Translations under genes and position numbers: made by a program | Notes under the pieces: generated by a model | What the model was told of the DNA's origin: nothing | The model's input: the letters and a program-made list of their open reading frames with translations, nothing else | Databases searched by the model: none | Part shown: piece by piece, positions 50,554 to 58,265 of the stretch | Layout of the letters: each line of letters starts with the position of its first letter | How positions within the stretch are numbered: the stretch's first letter is position 1 | NCBI GenBank assembly: GCA_020635905.1 | Contig: JACJYV010000008.1 | Span: forward strand, 372,001 to 436,000 | DNA length: 64,000 nucleotides | Direction: 5' to 3' | Source: Bacteroidia bacterium | GTDB taxonomy: Bacteria > Bacteroidota > Bacteroidia > J057 > JADKCL01

Positions 50554-52278
50554 TTAACGGCGGGAAATTCGCAGCACCCTTTCTCCTTTGAGGGACTTGA
50601 CCTGCAACAGATACATTCCTGCGGCCAGGTTGCGAAGGTCAAGGCGTCCTTTTCCCAAAATCCGCTGTTCATTTAGCAAAATTCTACCCGAAATGTCCAG
50701 CAAGGTCACACTTAACGGCCCATTGCCCCCTTCCAGGGTCAGCCAGTCACCTGCAGGATTGGGATAAACCTGAAGGGCAGACAGCCCGTCATCCAGGCCA
50801 AGGGACAGATGGTAATACTGAGCTGAGGTATCAGAAGGACACCCATTCAGCCAGACAATGACAGAATATAATCCGGGATTCTGAGAAACGAGTTGCTGGT
50901 CATTTCCGGGCACCGCTGCGCCAAAATAAAACCAGGAAAATGAGTCACCTGCCACACTGGCAAACAAGGTATCCAGGATGGCTGAAATGGATGGTGTCTG
51001 GGGTGTGGGATTGACCGAAATCGTGGCAGTGGCCGTATCTGCGCAGCCAAGGCTGCTGGTCCAGGCATACTGAATGGTATGGGTCCCCACCCCGGCGGCG
51101 CCGGGGTCAAAAGCCCCGCCACTTACACCCGTTCCGAGGTAAGTACCACCCGCAGGCGTGCCGCCTGAAAGGGTTGCAGGGGCGTCATTTTCGCAAAATG
51201 CGCTGAAGGGAAGGGTCAGTCCTATCTGTTCTCCCTCCACAAAAATGCTGTCTGTAGCCGAAGCGGCGCAGCCAAAACCATTGACGTACTGGTACAGGAT
51301 GGTTTGCCAGCCCGGACCAGCCTGGGCCGGGTCAAAAGCGCCGCCACTAACTCCATTGCCCTGGTAGCTTCCCCCCGCAGGGGAGCCGCCCGTAAGGGTG
51401 ACGGGTGAAGCACCCAGACAAATACTGTCGGGACCCAGGGATAAGCTGGCGGAGGCAGGGTGAACATTGACTATGACTGTATCCTTGGCCGAACAGCTGC
51501 CTCCGTCGGTCACGGTTACCACATACTGGGTGGTCACGGAAGGATTGGCGGTGGGATTGGCAATGCTGGGATTGCTCAACCCTGTGGCAGGCGACCAGGA
51601 GTAGGTGGTGGCACCCCCAGTTGGAACGGCCGTGAGGCCTACGCTGCCTCCCGGGCAAATGTCTTTGTCAGCACCTGCGCTGACGCCGAGGTTGCAGGCT
51701 ACAATGGAACTGCAGCAATTGCCGCCTGCGGCAAGGGAATAGGGGCTGCTTGACCAGCAACCATACTGGGTAAAATAGGAAACCAGGGTGCCTGTGGTGG
51801 CCGTTTGAAAATAGGCCTTGATCTGGTCGGCAGTATTGCAGCCGCCCTGGTTGCTGGTGGTCTGACAGGAATAGGCGCAGACGATGCTGCTGTATCCGTT
51901 GGGATTGCTGAGGGTGGAGGGAGGCAAAAAGTTGACGGAGGTGGAAGCGCCTCCCGGGGCACCGTTAATGGTGGTGGTGGAAGGAGAATTGGAGCAATGA
52001 TTGTTGTTGGTGGTCACGTATCCTGCGTAGCGAACCTCGGTCACGTTATTGACATAAGCTCCTGACAGATTGATGGTTACGGGCTCGTAGGTGCATACCC
52101 CAATCTTGATATTGGCCACATTGATATCCACATTGATGTTGAGGACGCCGCCGTCGTAATTGGTATAAACAAAGAGATTGCCGCCCGGGGTGCAGGTGAT
52201 CTGGGCAGAAAGGTTTTGAAAGGCAATGAAGGTTCCCAAAAACAATACAAGGAAAAATGCCTGTAATTTTAATTTCAT
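50554..52278 (-). CDS. Secreted T9SS cargo with tandem PKD-like repeats
   Basis: A 574-residue protein with a signal peptide (about residues 1-26). The N-terminal half has a beta-rich domain with many Cys. The middle has a PKD-like module (TYSWSPATGLSNPSIANPTA) and two near-identical modules. These begin VTLTGGSPAGGSYQGNGVSG and ATLSGGTPAGGTYLGTGVSG, each followed by AFDP. The C-terminus is a T9SS CTD (LQVYPNPAGDWLTLEGGNGPLSV, LAAGMYLLQVKSLKGERVLRI). It is likely cell-surface or extracellular. Role unknown. Confidence 0.85.
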   Translation of the reverse strand: MKLKLQAFFLVLFLGTFIAFQNLSAQITCTPGGNLFVYTNYDGGVLNINVDINVANIKIGVCTYEPVTINLSGAYVNNVTEVRYAGYVTTNNNHCSNSPSTTTINGAPGGASTSVNFLPPSTLSNPNGYSSIVCAYSCQTTSNQGGCNTADQIKAYFQTATTGTLVSYFTQYGCWSSSPYSLAAGGNCCSSIVACNLGVSAGADKDICPGGSVGLTAVPTGGATTYSWSPATGLSNPSIANPTANPSVTTQYVVTVTDGGSCSAKDTVIVNVHPASASLSLGPDSICLGASPVTLTGGSPAGGSYQGNGVSGGAFDPAQAGPGWQTILYQYVNGFGCAASATDSIFVEGEQIGLTLPFSAFCENDAPATLSGGTPAGGTYLGTGVSGGAFDPGAAGVGTHTIQYAWTSSLGCADTATATISVNPTPQTPSISAILDTLFASVAGDSFSWFYFGAAVPGNDQQLVSQNPGLYSVIVWLNGCPSDTSAQYYHLSLGLDDGLSALQVYPNPAGDWLTLEGGNGPLSVTLLDISGRILLNEQRILGKGRLDLRNLAAGMYLLQVKSLKGERVLRISRR

Positions 52279-52650
52279 AAATGATTTTATTTCTGATTGC
52301 TTCTAAGTTATCAAAAAATCAGGATTTGAACTAAGGGCGGCCGCTAACATTTAGATTCAATAGGACATTTTGCGACAACCTGTTGTCGCGAAATTCCAAA
52401 GTAGATTTAACAATTTGGTTTGCCCTCGCCGGGCGGGCCTTCTTTTTAAAAAGAAGCAAAAGCGGCAAACCCTTAAGCCCTTCCCCGGCACGCTAAGGCC
52501 CAATCGCACATGCCGCCCAGGCCTCCCACTCCTACCGCGCAATCCGCCCCCTGGGTTTGCCATTGCCCCCGCTCCATTTTTGGCTGCGCCAATATTTTCC
52601 TTGGGTTGCTAATTTACGAAGGACTAATTATGAGGTCAAGAAACCCGATT
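52279..52650. other. 372-bp non-coding region with nested palindromes
   Basis: Contains hairpins GCGACAA/TTGTCGC (52370-52389) and GGTTTGCC/GGCAAACC (about 52418-52474), the latter enclosing the perfect palindrome CTTCTTTTTAAAAAGAAG at about 52439-52456. A long pyrimidine/GC-rich stretch follows (52480-52590). No gene-like frame; the two antisense ORFs across it have implausible composition. Confidence 0.65.
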
Positions 52651-53622
52651 TCAGCGGGCATGGCACAACATGGCTCCGCATTCGAGTTGGCAATTTTGCA
52701 TCTGGCGCGCGGTGGAGCGGCTGCGTTCCCAGATTTCCTGCAGTGAATTTTCACGCACATTGCCCACGGGACGAAGTCCCAGACGGTCCTGATTGAAGCA
52801 AAGGCGCACCTCGCCCAACATGTCGATCACCAGATGAGAATCCATGGAAGCACAATGGCCCTGGGCCAATTTTTCGGGTTGGCGAAAATAATGGCGCATG
52901 TCTTCGATCTGAGAGGTGCTTTGCAGAATGCGTTTTCCGGCGGCTTTGAGTTGCAAAAGGTTATCCAGACCTGCGTCCATTTTGGCCTGATCCAGGGGGA
53001 AATACTCGGTTTGCAGCCACCATTCTGAGGGTACAGCCCGTTCAAAATTGGGTTGGATGGGTTGAAAGAGAATGCCATCGCTCATCAGGTTTTCGCTCAG
53101 TTCCACCAGTTCGGGCAGGAATTGGAGGTTATGACTGCCCAGAATGGCGCTGATCAGTACCATGCATTTTCCGCGCGAAGCGCGGATGGATTTGGCCAGC
53201 CCGAGGGTGGCGCGGGTTACGCGGCTGAAGGTACCGGGCACGCCCCGCATACGGTCATGCACTGATTCCAGATGCGAATCGATGGAAAAAACCGCGGTGC
53301 GGATGCCGCTGTGAGGGATGCGCTCCAGGTCTTCGGGTTTGAGCAGGGTGCCGTTGGTGTTGAGGGAAAGGTGAATGCCTGAAATTTTGGCTGTTTCAGC
53401 CAGGATGTATAGATCTTTGCGCCGCAAAAAGGGTTCGCCGCCGCTGAAAGCCAGGCGGCTTTGCGGGCTCCAGGCCCCCAACTGACGGATCAGGTCCTGG
53501 CGTTCAGCCAGGGTAAGTTCACCCGAAGGATTGCGAAGCAAATGGATGTCGCAATGCGTGCACCTGAGGTTGCAGGTGGCATTGGTGTCGAGGTAAACCT
53601 GTTTGGGGAATTTGGAATTCAT
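52651..53622 (-). CDS. Radical SAM protein with SPASM-like C-terminus
   Basis: A 323-residue protein. The radical SAM motif is Cys17-x3-Cys21-x2-Cys24 (TCNLRCTHCD), followed by RLAFSGGEPFLRRKD and LHLSLNTNGTLL-type strands. The C-terminal part has a SPASM-like arrangement: GHCASMDSHLVIDMLGEVRLCF, VGNVRENSLQEIW, and a cluster-type CQLECGAMLC. SPASM enzymes modify peptides, proteins or other substrates. No obvious precursor peptide lies beside it, so substrate is unknown. It is divergent from the lipoprotein gene at 53726. Confidence 0.85.
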   Translation of the reverse strand: MNSKFPKQVYLDTNATCNLRCTHCDIHLLRNPSGELTLAERQDLIRQLGAWSPQSRLAFSGGEPFLRRKDLYILAETAKISGIHLSLNTNGTLLKPEDLERIPHSGIRTAVFSIDSHLESVHDRMRGVPGTFSRVTRATLGLAKSIRASRGKCMVLISAILGSHNLQFLPELVELSENLMSDGILFQPIQPNFERAVPSEWWLQTEYFPLDQAKMDAGLDNLLQLKAAGKRILQSTSQIEDMRHYFRQPEKLAQGHCASMDSHLVIDMLGEVRLCFNQDRLGLRPVGNVRENSLQEIWERSRSTARQMQNCQLECGAMLCHAR

Positions 53623-53725
53623 TTGCGCACCCTGAAGTTAAAGCCTTGGGCGGTAAATGCAATTGTTTGGGTTCATTTTCAGGCTGAAAGCTCTTTTGAA
53701 TCGAAATTATGCCTTAAATTGGTTT

Positions 53726-54595
53726 ATGAAGCTGCAAAAACACCTTTTCTTTGGGTTAATGCTCCTGCAACTGGCTTTCTGGGGCTGTCAGGGGGGATCG
53801 TCTGGAAATAACGGGGGTACTGATAAGGATACGACTGACACCCCAACAGCCCTGGAAAATCCGGTTGAATCGCGTAAACCCGTGCCTGCATTTGCAAAGC
53901 AGGAATATCCTTTGCCACAGGAAGTGAATTTCTATGGGAAGGTGCAAAGCACTGATTATGGAGGGGAGAATTTTTTCCTGCCTTCCAAATTTTACCCCAT
54001 TGGCTGGTCGTCAGACCATAAATTTGCCTGGGTCCGTGAGCCTGCGGACGAGGCCTGTGGCTGCTATTTTTTCGAAATTGTGATTCAGGATCTGGGTTCA
54101 AATGAGATTTTGTGGCAATGGAAGTATAACAGTGATCAGGGGGAAGAAGGAGGCGGAAATGTGGGTGAAAATCTGGGGGCCGTTTGGAAAAATAAGTATG
54201 CAGATTTTGAAAAGGTGCTGAACGAGCACCAAATCAGGGCAGGGGGAGATTTCAGTTTGATGCAGGGAAATCAGTTTGATTGGGAAGGAAAGGAATACCA
54301 GTGGCGGCTTGAAATGGAGCGCAAGGCGCTGGAGAATAATTATTTCAATGCCATTACCTCGGCCACTTTGTGGCTGGAAGCCAAAGGGCAATCCGCCCAA
54401 AAGGTTTGGAAATACGAGGGCAGTGAGTTTTTTATGAATCTGGACATGGAAGTGGCGGGCACGCTTTTGAGCCCCTACGAGCCGCTGGCGGCGGTGGTAA
54501 TAGCGAAAACAGAAAGAGGGTATGAAGGGCCGCCGCATGTGAAGGATTTTGAGATAGTGGGGAGCATTCAGCGATCAGCTTTCAGCGGTCAGTAA
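53726..54595 (+). CDS. Hypothetical lipoprotein (about 289 aa)
   Basis: Lipoprotein signal (LMLLQLAFWGC, lipobox Cys near residue 21), then a Gly/Asn/Thr/Asp-rich linker. The folded part (residues 60-280) has FYPIGWSSDHKFAWVREPADEACGCYFFEIVIQDLGSNEILWQW, in which a Cys-Gly-Cys pair stands out, and alternating beta and charged helix sequence. The frame begins at 53657 but the signal peptide starts at 53726. No known family. It is followed by the inverted dispersed repeat. Confidence 0.7.
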   Translation: MKLQKHLFFGLMLLQLAFWGCQGGSSGNNGGTDKDTTDTPTALENPVESRKPVPAFAKQEYPLPQEVNFYGKVQSTDYGGENFFLPSKFYPIGWSSDHKFAWVREPADEACGCYFFEIVIQDLGSNEILWQWKYNSDQGEEGGGNVGENLGAVWKNKYADFEKVLNEHQIRAGGDFSLMQGNQFDWEGKEYQWRLEMERKALENNYFNAITSATLWLEAKGQSAQKVWKYEGSEFFMNLDMEVAGTLLSPYEPLAAVVIAKTERGYEGPPHVKDFEIVGSIQRSAFSGQ

Positions 54596-54962
54596 GCCCT
54601 GGAAGTGCAAGAAATTCATCTTCCAGACAGGGAAGGGAGGTTGCGTGAGGTGCCTGGAGGGTGCCCGACACTTTGGAGGGCAGTGGCGCCCCCCGCAAAG
54701 GATTTTGGGTGGGGCGGCACGGATCCCGAATGTTTTCGGGAGAACCCCTCAAGGGACCGACCCCGAAGCCGGAGCGGAAAGCGAGCGGCATTCGGGGGCA
54801 CGCCCAAATTCAATTGGCAATTATCAATGAGCAATGAACAATTTAGCGGGACCCAATTCCTTTGTCAATCCAAGCCGCTCATAACCAGTGCCTCAAGACT
54901 AAGGACTCACGACTTAAGACTAAAAACTAATCTCTGAAATCTAAAATCTGACCGTCTAAAAT
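54596..54962. other. 367-bp non-coding region between convergent genes
   Basis: Holds dispersed repeat copy B (54619-54840) and a degenerate word tract (54890-54968). ORFs that cross it on both strands are artefacts of the GC-rich repeat. Confidence 0.8.
54619..54840 (-). repeat. Copy B of the ~200-bp dispersed repeat (inverted)
   Basis: Same architecture as the copy at 8704-8908 but in reverse orientation. Its 3' block (54711-54820 on the plus strand) and its 5' block (54619-54663) match the other copy. The middle differs and is C/G-rich. The end nearest 54840 is bordered by CAATTGGCAATTATCAATGA-type words like those at 8700. Confidence 0.85.
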
Positions 54963-54968
54963 CTATAA
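54890..54968. repeat. Degenerate AAGACTAAGGACTC / AATCTAAAATCTG word tract
   Basis: Contains CTCAAGACTAAGGACTCACG, ACTTAAGACTAAAAACTAAT and AATCTAAAATCTGACCG words. It runs up to the stop of the alpha/beta hydrolase. Confidence 0.6.
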
Positions 54969-55919
54969 ATGCTTTTTGAAGCCTTTGACCAGCAGGCGGG
55001 TGGCGGGGGCGCTCTGGGGACAGTGATTGACCAGGGTGATGAATCCGTGGAGGGCTTTTTCGTATTGCTCGAATTCGACCTGGTTGCCTTCGGCTTTGAG
55101 GCGCTCGGCGTACCTCCTGCCATCGTCGCAGAGGGGATCGTACTCGGCGGTGACAATCACGGCGGGAGGCAGGTGGCTAAGATCGTTGGCGAGATAAGGC
55201 GAAAAGTATGGATGTAGGTGGTCGCCGGGCTGGCTTTCGTAATTGCTGCGGTAAAAATGCAGCTCCTGCTGGGTAAGGATGGGCGCGTGGGTATGCTCCT
55301 GGTAGCTGGGATAATTGAAGGTGCCATCTGTGGCGGGATAAATGAGGCCCTGGAAGCTGATTTTGGGTCCATTGAGGTCGCGGGCCATGAGGCAAAGCAC
55401 GGCTGAGAGGTTGCCGCCCGCACTGTCGCCCGTGACGGCAATGCGATTGGGATCTGCGTCGAGGCTGGCAGCATGCTGGTGGGCCCAGACCAGGGCATCG
55501 TAACAATCCTGCAAGGGCACGGGAAAGCGGTGCTCGGGCGCCAGGCGATAATCCACAGATATGACCAGAGCGCCCACTTCGCGGGCGATTTTGCGGCAGT
55601 AATAATCTGATTGCTGGAGGTTGCCCACGGCCCAGCCGCCGCCATGGAAATTGAGGATGATGGGCAGGTTTTTGGATTGGGAAGGCCAGTAAATCCGGAT
55701 GGGAATTTCGGCTCCGTCGCGCACGGGAATGCGCCGGTCTTCGACCCGGGCCATGGTATCGCCGCGGCCCAGGACCCACTCGGCCAGAAACTGGATGGGG
55801 AAGGGTTTGCGCACGGACTGAATCTGACGCAGGTTGAGGGAGGCAGAACTGGGCCTGGCAATGTTGAGCAGAAAAAGGAGGAACTTTAGTCTGGAGTTGA
55901 GTTGGTATTTGCTGGGCAT
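54963..55919 (-). CDS. Alpha/beta hydrolase (HSL-type esterase/lipase)
   Basis: A 318-residue hydrolase with the HSL signatures ILNFHGGGWAVGN (oxyanion hole) and the nucleophile GDSAGGN. A likely acid/His pair follows in ATAEYDPLCDDGRRYAERLKAEG and EKALHGFITL. Similar proteins hydrolyse short acyl esters. There is a possible N-terminal hydrophobic segment (LKFLLFLLNIA, residues 11-21), so export is uncertain. It is downstream of the IS110 on the same strand. Confidence 0.85.
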   Translation of the reverse strand: MPSKYQLNSRLKFLLFLLNIARPSSASLNLRQIQSVRKPFPIQFLAEWVLGRGDTMARVEDRRIPVRDGAEIPIRIYWPSQSKNLPIILNFHGGGWAVGNLQQSDYYCRKIAREVGALVISVDYRLAPEHRFPVPLQDCYDALVWAHQHAASLDADPNRIAVTGDSAGGNLSAVLCLMARDLNGPKISFQGLIYPATDGTFNYPSYQEHTHAPILTQQELHFYRSNYESQPGDHLHPYFSPYLANDLSHLPPAVIVTAEYDPLCDDGRRYAERLKAEGNQVEFEQYEKALHGFITLVNHCPQSAPATRLLVKGFKKHL

Positions 55920-56051
55920 AGTTCCAAGATAGGGATTTTGGGGGGAAGGTTCAAGATGGGGTGTGGGGGTTAGGATCGCATTCCCTGTGGCTGTCGCATT
56001 GGAGTCAACTAAGGGAAAAACAGGGTAAAATGGTTAGCATCGCAAAGATTT

Positions 56052-57080
56052 TTATGATAAACCCAAAAATTTAACAGAATTTTTCCCTTCCAGGTACTTC
56101 ACCTTGTTGAACTTTTCGCCCCTTTGGATGAGGGTAAAAGCGATTTTGATGATCTCGTTTATGATCTCATTCAGGACCGAAAAAGGATGCTTTTTTTGAA
56201 CTTCCGTTCGGTAAATGTACCAATTATGGAATATGCGTCCGGGATGGATGAGGCTCATTGCCCCCATGAATAGGAGCGATTTTGCTTTTCTGTTTCCTGT
56301 TTTATAGACTCTGGGTCTCACCTTGTACTTCCCCGATCCCTTGCTGAATGGGGCCGAAGCAATGAATGAGGCGAAACTCTTGAAGTCTTTTATCTTTTTA
56401 AAGCCACAAGTGTGAATTAGGATCATGGTTGCACAAACCTTCCCAATTCCTGGGACGGATTTGAGTATTGTATGCCAGGAGCTTAATTGGGCTGAACTTT
56501 TGATCAGAGCCTCAATTTCATCCTCCACAAGTTGAATTCGATTCTGGAAAAATTCAATTGTCTCCCGGTAAACTTTTGCTCCCATGGCAGAAGGATCTGC
56601 AAGGTCAAGGTTGGACAATTCCCGATTAAGGAACTGGGTCTGGGATTTGACCAATTGTTTCCTGAGCAGGGAAAGGGCACGGAGTTTGGCTTCTTCCTTC
56701 GAGTCGGGCTCAAATCGCCTGGCCTGGTCACTGAAGCGGGCAGCAAACTCACAGAGGCGCTCTGCTGAGTCCTGATCATCGCTGTGGCGGCGAATGTCTG
56801 GAGAGAATTTATGGATCACCAGCGGACTAACCACCCAGGCGAAATAACCTTCCCCACTAAGCAGGCGGGTAATCCTGTCAATGTAGTTGCCGGTGTGTTC
56901 CATGCAAATCAAAGTGGATTCCTGGGTTAGGTTTTCCTTGACCATCCATTCAATGAATAGATGAATCCCCGGGATGGAGTTTGGAAATTGTTGTTGGGAA
57001 CTGCTGCCATCCTCTTTGCGAACGACCAAATCAAATACCTCTTTTGAGATGTCGATTCCTACGAAACTGTTGAATTTCAT
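56052..57080 (-). CDS. IS110-family transposase (DEDD)
   Basis: A 342-residue serine/DEDD recombinase. The RuvC-like acid residues are Asp10 (VGIDISKEVFDL), Glu61 (ICMEHTGNY), and Asp101/Asp104 (RRHSDDQDSAERL). The C-terminal transposase_20 domain has LKSVPGIGKVCATMI and FASFIASAPFSKGSGKYKVRPRVYKTGNRKAK. Members use a bridge RNA encoded next to the gene to choose targets. The frame is intact. Upstream (minus-strand 5') non-coding DNA contains the structured segment described at 57120-57240. Confidence 0.95.
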   Translation of the reverse strand: MKFNSFVGIDISKEVFDLVVRKEDGSSSQQQFPNSIPGIHLFIEWMVKENLTQESTLICMEHTGNYIDRITRLLSGEGYFAWVVSPLVIHKFSPDIRRHSDDQDSAERLCEFAARFSDQARRFEPDSKEEAKLRALSLLRKQLVKSQTQFLNRELSNLDLADPSAMGAKVYRETIEFFQNRIQLVEDEIEALIKSSAQLSSWHTILKSVPGIGKVCATMILIHTCGFKKIKDFKSFASFIASAPFSKGSGKYKVRPRVYKTGNRKAKSLLFMGAMSLIHPGRIFHNWYIYRTEVQKKHPFSVLNEIINEIIKIAFTLIQRGEKFNKVKYLEGKNSVKFLGLS

Positions 57081-57459
57081 AACTTAGCGTTTAATTATTT
57101 TTTTAAGATTGTGGCCACTTGTTAACCAGACCTATGTATGGTGATAGGTTCATGGATTTTTATCGGGTTTTTCAAGTGGAGGGAGCAGGTCAATCTTTGC
57201 TGAGGCTCGAAGCCTAGAACGCAAGCCTGCTCCCTTTTCCACAATTAACAGCTTCAAATTTATTAACATTGTTTTGTTAATGATTTGAATCCTTTAAACT
57301 AATAGTACGCCAAGTTTTTTGTGCCCTCCCGAACGCTTTCGGGATTGCGTGGGTTGGGGTGGCAAAGGACGCTAAGCCTGAAGGAATTTCTTTAGGGAAC
57401 CATTGAAAACCGTTGGTGATTCAATTCCAAAGCGAATCCCGAAACCATGGTAATCACAA
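57081..57459. other. 379-bp non-coding region upstream of the IS110 transposase
   Basis: The half near the transposase holds the candidate bridge RNA (57120-57240). The half near the glycosylase holds GC-rich sequence including a GAACG/CTTTCGGG-like hairpin at about 57330-57350 and no gene-like frame. Confidence 0.7.
57120..57240 (-). ncRNA. Candidate IS110 bridge RNA
   Basis: On the minus strand a 9-bp stem (GGGAGCAGG with CCTGCTCCC, 57181-57189 and 57226-57234) encloses internal loops and an inner AGGCT-TCG-AGCCT hairpin. A second hairpin (ACCTAT with ATAGGT, 57130-57149) lies closer to the transposase start. Two-loop structures directly 5' of an IS110 transposase are what bridge RNAs look like. 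Guide pairing was not tested. Confidence 0.55.
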
Positions 57460-58251
57460 TTATCCCCGCTTCACCTGGCGTTTGGGGTCGAAATAGGTGG
57501 TGCGGCCGCCCACTTCGATGATTTCAAGGTCGAGGCGGGGTGCGTCGGGGCGTCCTTTGTCGGTCCAGCGGCTGTGGGTGAGGAAATCGGGGGGAAAGCT
57601 GGGCATGTGGGCATCGAGTTCGAGGGCCGTGCCAATCACGTACTGCATGCTGGAAAAGATGTTTTCCAGCTCTTTAGGAGTGAGGTCGGCGACCAGCATT
57701 TCGGGATGGATGGCAGCCTGGTAGAGCACTTCGTCGGCAATCCAGTTGCCGACGCCCGCCAGGATGGACTGGTTGAGCAGGGCGGCTTTGATGGCTACTT
57801 TGCGTTTGCCCAAACGCTTGAGGAAGTCGGGTTGGGTGATTTTGGCGGCATCGGGGCCGATTTTGTTGGCGGTGCAATATTCGTGCAGGTCTGGAGTAAG
57901 GGTGACGCGGCCAAATTTGCGAGGGCAATTGTAGGCAAGGTGAAATCCGTTGTCGAAATGGAATATGATGCGCGCATGGCGCGGCATTTCGGCGGGATCG
58001 CGGTAATATTTGGGTGAGCCCGTCATGCCGTAGTGCAACATTACCTGAGGTCCGCCGTCGGTGAGGGCAAACATGTACTTGCCGACCCGGTCGGTGGATA
58101 TGAATTTGCGGCCTTTGAGGGCCGCGATGAATTCATCGGTCGGGTAATTGAGGACTTTGGCGTCGGTCACTTCCACTTCAGAGATCACCTGGTGGAGGGA
58201 GGTGCCGGCGATGTATTTTCTGAATCCTTCTACTTCGGGTAATTCGGGCAT
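57460..58251 (-). CDS. Fpg/Nei-family DNA glycosylase with zincless finger
   Basis: A 263-residue base-excision repair glycosylase/AP lyase. The catalytic N-terminus is PELPEVE (Pro2, Glu3). A conserved Lys is in RVGKYMF, the H2TH helix pair in ILAGVGNWIADEVLYQAAIHP, and the C-terminal hairpin in VGGRTTYFDPKRQ. The zinc-finger cysteines are absent: no Cys occurs in the last ~130 residues, and the Cys-Pro-x-Cys-Gln site reads DPKRQ. The hairpin Arg is kept, so a zincless finger is likely. IS630 ends 15 bp before its ATG. Confidence 0.9.
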   Translation of the reverse strand: MPELPEVEGFRKYIAGTSLHQVISEVEVTDAKVLNYPTDEFIAALKGRKFISTDRVGKYMFALTDGGPQVMLHYGMTGSPKYYRDPAEMPRHARIIFHFDNGFHLAYNCPRKFGRVTLTPDLHEYCTANKIGPDAAKITQPDFLKRLGKRKVAIKAALLNQSILAGVGNWIADEVLYQAAIHPEMLVADLTPKELENIFSSMQYVIGTALELDAHMPSFPPDFLTHSRWTDKGRPDAPRLDLEIIEVGGRTTYFDPKRQVKRG

Positions 58252-58265
58252 TTTATGAGATGTTA

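Larger units (their letters stand above)
56030..57300 (-). mobile_element. IS110-family insertion sequence (ends approximate)
   Basis: Contains an intact transposase and a structured upstream non-coding region. IS110 elements lack terminal inverted repeats, so the ends cannot be placed from one copy; the limits given are only the span I consider likely. It is on the same strand as the neighbouring hydrolase and glycosylase. Confidence 0.7.

Noticed and set aside
52357..52563. Possible RiPP precursor beside the radical SAM gene (68 residues, minus)
   Set aside because: It crosses the palindromic element, has no leader-like sequence or core, and composition is Arg/Gly-rich by GC bias.
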